From assembly GCA_003158415.1 (NCBI GenBank), contig PMJA01000280.1:495-25376 (forward strand): a stretch of DNA of 24,882 nucleotides, read 5' to 3'. The stretch comes from Methylobacter sp. Lineage in GTDB: Bacteria > Pseudomonadota > Gammaproteobacteria > Methylococcales > Methylomonadaceae. This document shows, piece after piece, positions 1 to 8,954 of this stretch; the first letter of the stretch is position 1, and each line of letters starts with the position of its first letter. The translations under genes and the position numbers were made by a program. The notes under the pieces were generated by a model. It was not told the origin of the DNA. It was given only the letters and a program-made list of their open reading frames with translations, and did not search any database.

Positions 1-212
1 ATTTCCTCGCCTGTTTTGGGATTTCTGCCAGGACGGCTGGTTTTGTCACGGAGTTCAAATTTTCCGAAACCGGAAATTTTTACTTGCTTACCCTCCTCCA
101 AAGAGCTCTTAATTTCTTCAAAAAAGAACTCTACCATCTCTTTTGCTTCGCGCTTGTTTAAGCCTAGCTCGTCAAACAGCCTTTCGGCAAAATCTGCTTT
201 TGTTAATGCCAT
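1..212 (-). CDS. ihfA: Integration host factor subunit alpha (partial, 3' end outside window)
   Basis: The 70 residues present begin [18 protein letters not shown] and run into the DNA-binding arm ([20 protein letters not shown]), which is the HU/IHF fold with its conserved GFGxFxxR segment. IHF alpha pairs with IHF beta to bend DNA at specific sites in the nucleoid. The ATG (212-210) lies 3 bp after the pheT stop codon, and its Shine-Dalgarno sequence (GAGGGA) is inside the last codons of pheT, so translation is probably coupled to pheT. The pheT-ihfA order matches E. coli. The C-terminal part is cut off by the window edge. Confidence 0.95.
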   Translation of the reverse strand, partial: MALTKADFAERLFDELGLNKREAKEMVEFFFEEIKSSLEEGKQVKISGFGKFELRDKTSRPGRNPKTGEE

Positions 213-215
213 AAA

Positions 216-2591
216 TCAATCCCTCAGCTTTGCATTCATTTGTTCGGTCAATAAGGTTAACAGTCTGCCAACGATAGCGTCTATTTCAGAATCTGTTAGT
301 GTTTGTGTGTCATCTTGCATGATTAAGCTTAAAGCAACGCTTTTACTGCCCTCGTCGACACCTTTGCCGCGATAGATGTCAAAGACGATGACGTCTTGCA
401 AGGCGGTCTCGGCGCTGCCTTTAATGCAGCTGATTATTGCTTGCACCGCGACGTCTTCTTTAACAATCAAAGCCAAATCACGCCGTACCGACGGATATTT
501 TGATAACGATTTAAAGACCGGTATACGTTTATTTAGGACTAAATTCTGATCCATTTCGAAGAGAAAAACGGGGGTGTCAAAACCCAATTGTTTTTCCAGC
601 GTCGGATGCAACATGCCTAGCCAGCCTATACTGTCACCGTCCGACGATAAAATCTCAGCGGCTTGTCCCGGATGCAAGGCCGACTGCTGCGCCGATAAAA
701 ACTGCACTTCGCAACCCGTCAACACAAATAAAGCCTGTAGATCGGCTTTAATGTCAAAAAAATCAACTTTACGGGCTTGCAAGCCCCATTGCTCGCTATA
801 GGCACCGCCTAAAACCAGACCCGCCAGCATCTTTTGTTGCTGTGTTTCGCCGTCTTTTTTAAAAAACCGCAGACCGGTTTCAAATAAACGAACCCGGTTT
901 TGCTGACGATTGGTGTTGTATAGAGCCGCTTTCAATAAGCCGCACCAAAGCGTCGTGCGCATCACAGCCAATTCCGAGGAAATCGGATTTTTTAGCCGAA
1001 TGACTTCCATCTCAGGGGCGATAGCCTTTTGGATTTCTTCATCAACAAAGCTGTAGGTAATCGCTTCCTGATAACCTCGATCGACCAGTAAATCTTTAAC
1101 GCGATCTATGTCCAGCACGGCTTCAGTTGCCCGGCTTAATTCGGAACGCATTAATAAGCTGCTGCTGGGCAAATTGTTATAGCCATAGACACGCGCTATT
1201 TCTTCAATCAAGTCGGCTTCAATCACTATATCAAAGCGAAAACCCGGCGGCACAATGTGCCAGCCATCGGCTTGTGTTTGGGCAGTCATACCCAAACGCT
1301 GAAAAATATCCAGGATTTGTTCATCCGCCAAAACAATACCTAACGTTTTCTCTATGCGCAGTCTTCTTAGAAAGACGGCGGGGCGTTGTGGCAGCGTTGC
1401 GTCGGTGGTCACTTCAGTAATCGGGCCAACACTGCCGCCGGCAATGTCGATAATCAATTGTGTCGCGCGCTCAATCGCTCTTGTTTGTAGCGTAGCGTCA
1501 ACACCGCGTTCAAAACGATGGGACGAATCGGTATGCAAACCAAATCGGCGCGCTTTGCCCGCGATTGCTTCCGGTGCAAAAAAGGCGCATTCCAGAAATA
1601 CTAACTGGGTTTCGTCGTTGACGGCGGTATTGCTGCCGCCCATGATACCGGCCAGCGCCAAGGCTTGCTGGTCATCAGCGATAACCAGGGCTTCCGTATC
1701 CAGCTGAATGACCTGATTATTTAATAAGGTCAAACTTTCATCCGCTTTAGCCCGGCGTACGGTGATGCCGCCTGACAGTTTTTGTGCATCGAATACATGC
1801 AAAGGCTGTCCCAACTCTATCAACACGTAATTGGTCACATCGACCAATGGCCCCAGGCTTCTTAAGCCTGATCGGCGCAGGCGTTCCTGCATCCATAAAG
1901 GCGTCACTGCTTTAGCATTGACGCCATTGATCAGGCGACCCAAATAACGGGGGCAAGCGGCTGTATCCGCTACCGATACAGTTAATACGTCTTGATGGCT
2001 AATCGGCGCGTTATTAACCTGGGTGGTTGACCAGTCCATTTTATTCAGTACCGCCACTTCACGCGCCAACCCTTCAACGCATAAACAATCGGCTCGGTTA
2101 GGGGTTAAATCAACCTCAATAATGACATCATCCAATGATAAATAATCGCGTATATCAACGCCGACCGGCGCGTCGTCGGCTAATTCCATTAAACCGTGGG
2201 CGTCCGCCGCCAGTCCCAGTTCTTTTTCCGAGCACAACATACCGAAGGATTCTTCGCCACGCAGTTTTGATTTTTTTATTTTAAAATCGCCCGGCAATAC
2301 CGCGCCGCACAGTGCCGCAGGAATTTTCAAACCGACGCGGACATTGCTTGCGCCGCAAACAATTTGCAAAGGCTCGGCTGCACCGACAGCAACCTGACAA
2401 ACGCGCAAACGATCCGCATCCGGATGCTGCTGCATAGCCACAACTTCGCCCACCACCACGCCGCTAAACTGTGCCGCTGCGGGTTCTACAGAACCGATTT
2501 CCAGACCGGCCATCGTCAATTGTTCGACCAGTTCTTCCGTACTGATTGCCGGATTAATGTATGATCTTAACCAAGCTACACTAATTTGCAT
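216..2591 (-). CDS. pheT: Phenylalanyl-tRNA synthetase beta subunit
   Basis: The 791-residue protein has the usual family length and order: an OB-fold tRNA-binding domain (about residues 40-148), B3/B4 editing domain (about 210-390), B5 DNA-binding-like domain (about 400-475), a catalytic-like core, and a C-terminal FDX-ACB anticodon-binding domain from about residue 693 (KYPSVRRDLALIV). With PheS it forms the cytoplasmic alpha2-beta2 enzyme that charges tRNA-Phe, and its B3/B4 domain removes mischarged tyrosine. The ATG is preceded by AGGA 11 nt upstream. It follows pheS after 29 bp and is followed by ihfA after 3 bp, so the three are almost certainly cotranscribed. Confidence 0.97.
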   Translation of the reverse strand: MQISVAWLRSYINPAISTEELVEQLTMAGLEIGSVEPAAAQFSGVVVGEVVAMQQHPDADRLRVCQVAVGAAEPLQIVCGASNVRVGLKIPAALCGAVLPGDFKIKKSKLRGEESFGMLCSEKELGLAADAHGLMELADDAPVGVDIRDYLSLDDVIIEVDLTPNRADCLCVEGLAREVAVLNKMDWSTTQVNNAPISHQDVLTVSVADTAACPRYLGRLINGVNAKAVTPLWMQERLRRSGLRSLGPLVDVTNYVLIELGQPLHVFDAQKLSGGITVRRAKADESLTLLNNQVIQLDTEALVIADDQQALALAGIMGGSNTAVNDETQLVFLECAFFAPEAIAGKARRFGLHTDSSHRFERGVDATLQTRAIERATQLIIDIAGGSVGPITEVTTDATLPQRPAVFLRRLRIEKTLGIVLADEQILDIFQRLGMTAQTQADGWHIVPPGFRFDIVIEADLIEEIARVYGYNNLPSSSLLMRSELSRATEAVLDIDRVKDLLVDRGYQEAITYSFVDEEIQKAIAPEMEVIRLKNPISSELAVMRTTLWCGLLKAALYNTNRQQNRVRLFETGLRFFKKDGETQQQKMLAGLVLGGAYSEQWGLQARKVDFFDIKADLQALFVLTGCEVQFLSAQQSALHPGQAAEILSSDGDSIGWLGMLHPTLEKQLGFDTPVFLFEMDQNLVLNKRIPVFKSLSKYPSVRRDLALIVKEDVAVQAIISCIKGSAETALQDVIVFDIYRGKGVDEGSKSVALSLIMQDDTQTLTDSEIDAIVGRLLTLLTEQMNAKLRD

Positions 2592-2620
2592 GATTCTAAG
2601 TTTTCCTGTGTAACGACAAC

Positions 2621-3658
<1,038 letters not shown>

Positions 3659-3676
3659 TTAGGAATGGGAAACTAT

Positions 3677-3742
3677 TTAAAACAGGATTTCAGGATAAAA
3701 CCCTGATCCATCCGCCTCTTGAAAAGACACGGATGGTTTCAT
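3677..3742 (-). CDS. Possible leader peptide upstream of pheS (pheM-like position)
   Basis: A 21-codon ORF starts at ATG 3742-3740, with AAGG 6 nt upstream, and ends at TAA 37 bp before the pheS start. The peptide begins MKPSVSFQEADG and ends PEILF; it has Phe at positions 7, 15 and 21 and Tyr at 16. It occupies the position of the E. coli pheM leader, between rplT and pheS, and overlaps both arms of the hairpins described separately. Phe content (3 of 21) is much lower than in E. coli PheM, so control by charged tRNA-Phe is only a hypothesis; it could be a chance ORF. Confidence 0.3.
   Translation of the reverse strand: MKPSVSFQEADGSGFYPEILF
3679..3736 (-). promoter_or_regulatory. Two overlapping hairpins before pheS, possible attenuator
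   Basis: Read on the minus strand, hairpin 1 (3736-3708) pairs CCATCCG with CGGATGG, extended inward by TCTT/AAGA around a 3-nt loop. Hairpin 2 (3709-3685) pairs GGAT-CAGG with CCTG-AA-ATCC, carries an AA bulge, and is followed by TGTTTT. The arms share bases 3708-3709, so only one can be fully formed at a time. This geometry resembles an antiterminator/terminator pair, but the U-tract is short and interrupted, so termination efficiency is uncertain. Confidence 0.35.
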
Positions 3743-3775
3743 AAGATGCCTTAGTGCAGAAAAACTGCGTCTTTC

Positions 3776-4138
3776 TTAAGGCTGACTTTGATTGGCTATA
3801 GCAATTTCTGCTATTTTACCAAATGACTCAATGTCACGTACTGCGATGTCGGCTAAAACTTTACGGTCTATTGCTACATTGGCTTTTGTTAAGCCATTGA
3901 TCAAGCGACTGTAAGATATTCCATACAAACGCGCAGCGGCGTTGATTCGGACGATCCACAAGGCGCGGAATTGACGTTTTCTTTGTTTGCGATCGCGGTA
4001 CGCATATTGACCCGCTTTGATGACCGCTTGTTTAGCGACGCGATAAACTCTACTACGGGCACCGTAGTAACCTTTCGCTAATTTTAAAACTTTTTTATGT
4101 CTTGCTCTGGCTGTTACGCCGCGTTTAACTCTAGGCAT
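3776..4138 (-). CDS. rplT: 50S ribosomal protein L20
   Basis: The 120-residue basic protein starts [19 protein letters not shown] and contains the family core [21 protein letters not shown]20 binds 23S rRNA early in large-subunit assembly and in E. coli also represses translation of rpmI-rplT by binding the mRNA upstream. Length is normal (E. coli 118). The start has GGAG 6-7 nt upstream. It lies 15 bp after rpmI. Confidence 0.98.
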   Translation of the reverse strand: MPRVKRGVTARARHKKVLKLAKGYYGARSRVYRVAKQAVIKAGQYAYRDRKQRKRQFRALWIVRINAAARLYGISYSRLINGLTKANVAIDRKVLADIAVRDIESFGKIAEIAIANQSQP

Positions 4139-4153
4139 TGCTATTCTCCTTGA

Positions 4154-4351
4154 TTAACTGTAAGGCATCATACGTGCGGCCATGCGCACATCTGATGGAT
4201 GAATAGTTGCGGGTGAGCGTAACTGTCTTTTTCTTTTAGTCGACTTCTTGGTCAAAATATGACGACGATGCGACTGTCCGCATTTAAAACCGCCATTGCC
4301 TGTGCGTCTAAAACGCTTGGCAGCACCACGGTTAGTTTTTATCTTTGGCAT
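4154..4351 (-). CDS. rpmI: 50S ribosomal protein L35
   Basis: The 65-residue protein begins [20 protein letters not shown] and has the conserved internal [15 protein letters not shown] segment, which identifies L35 of the large subunit. The ATG has GGAG 7 nt upstream. The gene is separated from infC by an unusually long 226-bp (or 226 nt leader) structured spacer and from rplT by only 15 bp, so rpmI and rplT likely respond together to any control acting in that spacer. Confidence 0.98.
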   Translation of the reverse strand: MPKIKTNRGAAKRFRRTGNGGFKCGQSHRRHILTKKSTKRKRQLRSPATIHPSDVRMAARMMPYS

Positions 4352-4432
4352 TTGTTTGCTCCGCTAATATAAATGAAAAATCCCTGAGACATAACCCAGC
4401 AAGGCAAAATGCACGGCCCTGAAGAATTACTA

Positions 4433-4508
4433 GCATCTTTACGATGCCGTTAGCAGCAGATCCTTTGCTGCTTGTGGTAGCGGCGCGGCAGGCCGCATCG
4501 CTACACAA
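4433..4508 (-). promoter_or_regulatory. Structured infC-rpmI spacer: three adjacent hairpins, one REP-like
   Basis: The spacer 4352-4577 has no gene. It holds three back-to-back hairpins. The largest (4472-4508) is a 37-nt palindrome with outer arms TTGTG-TAGCG / CGCTACCACAA (one bulged base), an inner GCGG/CCGC pairing and a CCTG loop. Next is a 7-bp perfect stem AGCAGCA/TGCTGCT (4452-4472), then GCATC/GATGC (4433-4447). In E. coli the L20 translational operator of rpmI-rplT lies at this place, so these hairpins may belong to it. The large palindrome, however, looks like a repetitive extragenic element that could simply have landed here. Confidence 0.45.
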
Positions 4509-4577
4509 CTGCCATTGTTCCTACAGCCCGCAAAGCTAAGGCTTTCTGCTTAATAGTAAGCCAAGGAAACAATGATA

Positions 4578-5102
4578 TTATTTTTTCTTTTTCGGCGACA
4601 TAACCATAATCATTTGCCGACCTTCCATTTTCGGAAATTGTTCAACTATCGCCAATTCTTCCAAATCTTTTTCGATACGCTTTAGCAGATCCATGCCGAT
4701 TTCGCGATGCGCCATTTCGCGCCCACGATAACGTACTGTGATTTTTGTTTTGTCACCTTCATTAAGGAATTTGACTAAACTGCGCAGTTTAACCTGATAA
4801 TCCCCTTCGTCGGTGCCGGGTCGGAATTTGATTTCCTTGACCTGAATCTGCTTTTGTTTCTTTTTGGCAACTTGAAGCTTTTTGTTAAGTTCAAACTGGT
4901 ATTTGCCGTAGTTCATTATCTTGCAAACGGGAGGATCCGCGTTTGGCGATATTTCTACTAAATCCAAGTCTGCCGCATAAGCAATCTGTTTGGCCTCATC
5001 CAGCGAGATTATACCTAATGCTTCACCCTCTGCGCCTGTAACCCTCACCCGTCTTGCGGTGATTGCATCATTCAAGCGTGTCTCATCTTTTTTAGCAGCG
5101 AT
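4578..5102 (-). CDS. infC: Translation initiation factor IF-3, probable ATC start
   Basis: The product contains the IF-3 hallmarks [20 protein letters not shown] (N-domain), the Lys-rich linker, and [19 protein letters not shown] followed by [15 protein letters not shown] at the C-terminus. IF-3 binds the 30S subunit, blocks subunit joining and checks the start codon. The only strong Shine-Dalgarno sequence, GGAGG (5115-5111), is 8 nt before an in-frame ATC (5102-5100), and a TAG lies two codons upstream of that ATC. Starting there gives 174 residues, close to E. coli IF-3 (180). E. coli infC starts at AUU and autoregulates through it. The first conventional in-frame start is TTG at 5075, with only a poor ribosome site. 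It lies 21 bp after thrS. Confidence 0.92.
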   Translation of the reverse strand: MAAKKDETRLNDAITARRVRVTGAEGEALGIISLDEAKQIAYAADLDLVEISPNADPPVCKIMNYGKYQFELNKKLQVAKKKQKQIQVKEIKFRPGTDEGDYQVKLRSLVKFLNEGDKTKITVRYRGREMAHREIGMDLLKRIEKDLEELAIVEQFPKMEGRQMIMVMSPKKKK

Positions 5103-5123
5103 ACCCTAATCCTCCAAAAATAC

Positions 5124-7031
5124 TCATTTTCTATCCGCAATCTCTTGTGCTAACCGTTCGGTAAATTCACTGATTGTCAGACTACCTAAATCTTCACCTT
5201 TTTGCGTGCGTACCGTAATACGCTGTTCTTCTAATTCTTTATCGCCTACAATGACGAGATACGGTACCCGCTGCATAGAATGCTCTCGGATTTTAAACCC
5301 GATCTTCTCATTTCTCAAGTCTATTTTTACCCGGATGCCTTGTTGCTCCAGCGCTTTGAAGATTTCAGACGCATAATCGGCATGCCTGTCGGCAATGTCC
5401 AGCACCATGACCTGCACCGGCGATAGCCACAGAGGGAAGGTTCCAGCGTGCTGTTCAATCAAAATACCAATAAAGCGCTCCAACGAACCGAGTATGGCTC
5501 TATGCAGCATAACTGGGGCTTGCTTGGAACCGTCTTCGGCTATATAGGTTGCGCCCAAGCGGCCCGGCATGGAAAAATCGACCTGTATCGTGCCGCATTG
5601 CCAGACGCGTCCGATGCAGTCTTTCAGCGAAAATTCAATTTTGGGGCCGTAAAACGCGCCTTCGCCGGGTTGCAAATCCCACTTCAAGCCTTTGTTATTG
5701 AGCGCCAGTTCTAGGGCATTTTCGGCCTTGTCCCAGACCGTATCGTCGCCCACCCTGTTTTCAGGGCGTGTCGATAACTTAATAATAACTTCGTCGAAGC
5801 CAAAATCTTTATAAACGGCGAACAGCATATCGATAAAAGTCGATACTTCGTCCTGAATTTGGCCTTCCGTACAAAAGATATGCGCATCATCCTGTACGAA
5901 GTTCCTGACCCGCATTAAGCCATGTAGCGTACCCGACGGTTCATTACGGTGGCAGGAGCCGAATTCCGCCAAACGGATAGGCAGATCGCGGTAACTTTTA
6001 ATACCCTGGTTATAAATCTGTACGTGACAGGGGCAATTCATCGGCTTGATCGCGTAATCGCGGTTTTCCGAATGCGTGGTAAAAATCATGGCCCCGAATT
6101 TTTCCCAGTGCCCTGACTTTTCCCATAAAGAACGGTCTACCAGCTGCGGCGTTTTGACTTCACCGTAACCGTTAACGCGTAATTTGTCGCGTATGTATTG
6201 CTCAACCTGTTGATAAATAATCCAACCTTTTTCGTGCCAAAACACCATGCCGGGCGCTTCTTCCTGACTATGGAATAAATCCAGGGTCTTGGCCAACTTA
6301 CGGTGATCGCGCTTTTCCGCTTCTTCCAAACGATGCAGATAAGCCTGTAATTCTTTTTTATCGCCCCAGGCCGTGCCATAGATGCGTTGCAACATTTCAT
6401 TTTCGGAATTGCCGCGCCAGTACGCGCCTGCAATCTTCATCAATTTAAAAGCGCTTAATTTGCCTGTGCTGGGCACATGTGGGCCACGGCATAAATCGGT
6501 AAATCCGCCTTGCTGATAAAGGGACAAATCCTGATCCGCAGGAATGGACTCGATAATCTCGGCTTTATAGCTTTCGCCCTGCTCTCTGAAAAACGTAACC
6601 GCCGCATCCCGGCTTAATACCGAACGACTAATGGCATAATCTTCTGCCGCCAATTGCTGCATTTTTGCTTCGATAGCCGTCAGATCATCGGGAGTAAACG
6701 GTCTTTGATAAGCAAAGTCATAAAAAAAGCCGTTTTCGATAACCGGCCCTATCGTCACTTGTGCGTCGGGGAATAATTGCTTGACGGCCTGCGCCAATAG
6801 ATGTGCAGTTGAATGACGAATCACATCAACGCCGTCCGCATCTTTTGCGGTAATGATTTGTAAAGTAGCATCCCGATCGATTAAGGTATCGGCATCGACC
6901 AGCACGTCATTAACCCGACCTGCCAAAGTTGCCTTGGCTAATCCCGCGCCTATGGATTTAGCGACATCCATCACTGTAACAGTGTGGTCAAACTCGCGAC
7001 GAGAACCATCAGGAAGCGTAATTACAGGCAT
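5124..7031 (-). CDS. thrS: Threonyl-tRNA synthetase
   Basis: This 635-residue cytoplasmic class II synthetase has a TGS domain (about 1-62), the N2 editing domain with HSTAH (73-77) and CRGPH (181-185) that removes mischarged serine, the catalytic core with zinc ligands Cys333 (MNCPCH), His384 (DDAH) and a histidine near residue 510 ([10 protein letters not shown]), and a C-terminal anticodon-binding domain. Length matches E. coli ThrRS (642). The ATG has no strong Shine-Dalgarno sequence. The gene begins only 21 bp downstream of the terminator that follows tRNA-Val, leaving no visible room for its own promoter, so it probably depends on readthrough. It is first of the thrS-infC-rpmI-rplT-pheST-ihfA series. 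Confidence 0.97.
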   Translation of the reverse strand: MPVITLPDGSRREFDHTVTVMDVAKSIGAGLAKATLAGRVNDVLVDADTLIDRDATLQIITAKDADGVDVIRHSTAHLLAQAVKQLFPDAQVTIGPVIENGFFYDFAYQRPFTPDDLTAIEAKMQQLAAEDYAISRSVLSRDAAVTFFREQGESYKAEIIESIPADQDLSLYQQGGFTDLCRGPHVPSTGKLSAFKLMKIAGAYWRGNSENEMLQRIYGTAWGDKKELQAYLHRLEEAEKRDHRKLAKTLDLFHSQEEAPGMVFWHEKGWIIYQQVEQYIRDKLRVNGYGEVKTPQLVDRSLWEKSGHWEKFGAMIFTTHSENRDYAIKPMNCPCHVQIYNQGIKSYRDLPIRLAEFGSCHRNEPSGTLHGLMRVRNFVQDDAHIFCTEGQIQDEVSTFIDMLFAVYKDFGFDEVIIKLSTRPENRVGDDTVWDKAENALELALNNKGLKWDLQPGEGAFYGPKIEFSLKDCIGRVWQCGTIQVDFSMPGRLGATYIAEDGSKQAPVMLHRAILGSLERFIGILIEQHAGTFPLWLSPVQVMVLDIADRHADYASEIFKALEQQGIRVKIDLRNEKIGFKIREHSMQRVPYLVIVGDKELEEQRITVRTQKGEDLGSLTISEFTERLAQEIADRK

Positions 7032-7052
7032 CTTATATTTTCGGTTTGCTAC

Positions 7053-7081
7053 AATAAAAAAAGCACCGCCAGTGCAGTGCT
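7053..7081 (-). terminator. Intrinsic terminator between tRNA-Val and thrS
   Basis: On the minus strand an 8-bp stem AGCACTGC/GCGGTGCT (one G-U pair in RNA, loop ACTG, 7081-7062) is followed by TTTTTTATTG. It lies 8 bp after the tRNA 3' end and 21 bp before thrS. It should end the tRNA transcript and may act as a partial terminator for the operon behind it. Confidence 0.85.
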
Positions 7082-7089
7082 TTAATGTC

Positions 7090-7166
7090 TGGTAGGCGCG
7101 ATTGGACTCGAACCAACGACCCCCACCATGTCAAGGTGGTGCTCTAACCAACTGAGCTACGCGCCT
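7090..7166 (-). tRNA. tRNA-Val (anticodon GAC)
   Basis: The 77-nt gene folds into a full cloverleaf: acceptor AGGCGCG/CGCGCCT, D-stem GCTC/GAGC, anticodon stem CCACC/GGTGG with loop TTGACAT (anticodon GAC, reading GUC and GUU valine codons), T-stem GTTGG/CCAAT with TTCGAGT loop, discriminator A and an encoded CCA end. Confidence 0.97.
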
Positions 7167-7194
7167 GAAGTCTATATAACTTCAAGAGCTGACC

Positions 7195-7222
7195 ATTATA
7201 CCAATAGATTTTAGTTACGCAA
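7195..7222 (-). promoter_or_regulatory. Sigma-70 promoter for tRNA-Val (and probably the thrS operon)
   Basis: Minus-strand -35 TTGCGT (7222-7217), a 16-bp spacer and a perfect -10 TATAAT (7200-7195). The expected start near 7188 would leave a leader of about 22 nt before the tRNA. That leader contains the perfect inverted repeat TGAAGT/ACTTCA (7184-7166) around a 7-nt loop, abutting the tRNA 5' end, which may affect RNase P or RNase E processing. Confidence 0.8.
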
Positions 7223-7230
7223 GCCCCTAG

Positions 7231-7269
7231 CCGCTTCTAATGCTAAATGAGTTAGAAATAGCGGTTTTT
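7231..7269 (+). terminator. Orphan terminator-like hairpin on the plus strand
   Basis: CCGCT-TCTAA (7231-7240) pairs with TTAGA-AAT-AGCGG (7252-7264), a 10-bp stem with an AAT bulge and 11-nt loop, followed by TTTTT. No plus-strand gene lies upstream within the window. It sits just behind the minus-strand tRNA promoter and may stop antisense transcription, or be part of a leader for the sigma-factor gene. Confidence 0.45.
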
Positions 7270-7518
7270 AGCTACTCCTCCTAAGTGCCTGTAACGGCGT
7301 GTTTATGTTTTGTAAAACTATATTTTGACGGAAGCCTTGCTAATTGTTACCTTGTTGCGAAACGGTTAGTAAACAAATCGTTAATAATAGTTTCAGGGTG
7401 TTGCTAACGAATGGAATTATATTGGGTCTGATGGCGTTATAAAGAGATTAAGTTGCTGTGTATCGGGTAACCGGCGGCTTAAGTTTTCAAAACACTCTGT
7501 TTGCGGGGATTTGGTGTC
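7270..7518. other. Gene-free spacer before the sigma-factor gene
   Basis: No ORF or RNA gene is supported here. A weak plus-strand promoter guess is TTGACG (7325-7330), a 17-bp spacer and TACCTT (7348-7353), but the -10 is poor. The region must hold the promoter of the downstream sigma-factor gene, yet no clear sigma-70, sigma-54 or sigma-E signature can be read with confidence. Confidence 0.4.
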
Positions 7519-8901
7519 ATGGCATATTTGAATACTCAGTGGTCAAAGCAGGAATCAGGCGTCGTTGTCGATAGTTATGCTGTTGAAACCGAACAAACTG
7601 CAAGCGGAGTTAATGAGGCGACAGCGCATACAGAGCAAGGGAATTTTAAAATAGCCAGACAGTTAAAAGACGAACAATCCAGACTGAGTAATGCGCTTTC
7701 CCAATTCCCTGTCACCGCTTTATGGCTGCTTAATAAATACGAACAAAATGCTTGCATGACTGAGCAGTATGATGAAACAACGCTGGCATCAGAGTTAACA
7801 ACGGCTTTAGCCGAGATAAAAAAACACTTTCATGTCCTGTCCGGCACTGTCTTGACGGAGACTTGTTATGCGCTTGAAAAACAAAATCTGGCAACCGCGC
7901 TGCAATTGTTTCCTTTTTCATTTCATGATCTGATCAAGCTGGTTGATGTTGTTGTTTATGCTTATAAGTTCAGAGGACTTTGTTATCAGCCCGCCATACA
8001 AGCCCATGAAAACAATGCTAATTTAATGCTTAAACGGCTGGAAGGCTTGAGTCGGCGCAGCAGCATTGATGCGGCGCTATGGCTGGGTAGCGTGTCATCT
8101 TATGACGAATACAGTCTGTTTTTATCCCCTGGTGACATGCATAAATACGTTGCCGAGGCGGTTTTTTCGGAATATCGCTGGTTAGGTTTAAGGCAAAAAT
8201 TGGCGACCGTTAATTCCAGGTTAGTGTTATTCATCGCCAATCAATACAAAAGCGGTTTTTTAGATTTTGACGATCTGGTACAAGAAGGCCAGTCCGGTTT
8301 GTTAAAAGCGGTCGATAGGTATGATCATCGCTTGGGTTTTCAATTTTCAACGTATGCCGGTTACTGGATCAGGCAAGCCATTTCCCGATCTTTGTCGCGA
8401 TGCGAGCGGGTCGTGCGGGTGCCTTGCGGGCAAGTCGCCACTATTAATAAGGTGTTTAGGATTAAAGAGCAGTTTATTGCGCGAACAGGCGAAGAACCTA
8501 CCATTAAAGAGTTAGCCGAATGCGCAACACTATCGAGTGACGAAATTCATGCCGTTTTATCGATTTCACAAACAGCCCTATCGCTTGAGGGGTATGACGA
8601 GGATGAGGAAAGTTCATTTGCCCCCATTGATTTTCTGGAACAGCAGGTTTTTACGCCTTCTTTCATAAAAATAGCGCAAACCGATCTTGAAAACTTGATG
8701 GGTAAGGCGATAAAAATACTTAATCCCAGAGAAGCCAAAGTTATTTGTTGCCATTTTGGCGTTGAGGTGGACAGGGAAATGACGTTACAGGAAATCGGCG
8801 CGGAACTTAATTTAACCCGGGAACGCGTTAGACAAATTCAGGTCATAGCGCTGGATAAAATAAAGCGCAGTTTTGGCGAGCAATTAATGAGCTTTTTATA
8901 A
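7519..8901 (+). CDS. Divergent sigma-70 family RNA polymerase sigma factor
   Basis: The 460-residue protein has sigma region 2 at about 229-299 (DFDDLVQEGQSGLLKAVDRY, then YAGYWIRQAISRSLSR), region 3 at about 300-380, and region 4 at about 392-457 with the -35-binding helix-turn-helix TLQEIGAELNLTRERVRQI. The first 225 residues only faintly resemble the non-conserved region of RpoD (LSQFPVTALWLLNKYE); regions 1.1 and 1.2 are not recognisable. It is therefore an alternative, RpoD/RpoS-like group 2 factor of unknown regulon, not the housekeeping sigma. I chose ATG 7519 (GGGGA 10 nt upstream) over an in-frame TTG at 7501. ftsH follows after 170 bp with no terminator between them. Confidence 0.85.
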   Translation: MAYLNTQWSKQESGVVVDSYAVETEQTASGVNEATAHTEQGNFKIARQLKDEQSRLSNALSQFPVTALWLLNKYEQNACMTEQYDETTLASELTTALAEIKKHFHVLSGTVLTETCYALEKQNLATALQLFPFSFHDLIKLVDVVVYAYKFRGLCYQPAIQAHENNANLMLKRLEGLSRRSSIDAALWLGSVSSYDEYSLFLSPGDMHKYVAEAVFSEYRWLGLRQKLATVNSRLVLFIANQYKSGFLDFDDLVQEGQSGLLKAVDRYDHRLGFQFSTYAGYWIRQAISRSLSRCERVVRVPCGQVATINKVFRIKEQFIARTGEEPTIKELAECATLSSDEIHAVLSISQTALSLEGYDEDEESSFAPIDFLEQQVFTPSFIKIAQTDLENLMGKAIKILNPREAKVICCHFGVEVDREMTLQEIGAELNLTRERVRQIQVIALDKIKRSFGEQLMSFL

Positions 8902-8927
8902 TGTACAAAATCAATAAAGAAAGCTAG

Positions 8928-8954
8928 TATAAATCCTACAAAAACAGTAGGATT
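8928..8954 (+). promoter_or_regulatory. Perfect inverted repeat with a -10-like box upstream of ftsH
   Basis: AATCCTAC (8932-8939) and GTAGGATT (8947-8954) form a perfect 8-bp stem with a 7-nt AAAAACA loop. It overlaps a -10-like TATAAA (8928-8933) whose -35 partner is poor. With no U-tract after it, it is not an ordinary terminator. It could be an operator or a 5' stabilising hairpin of the ftsH mRNA. Confidence 0.35.

Noticed and set aside
3754..3766. Hairpin GCAG/CTGC just after rplT as a terminator
   Set aside because: The stem is only 4 bp with its T-run inside the loop, too weak to call.
7032..7080. T-box riboswitch or tRNA-mimic operator for thrS
   Set aside because: T-boxes belong mainly to Gram-positive bacteria, and the short leader contains only the tRNA terminator with no room for an anticodon-like operator.
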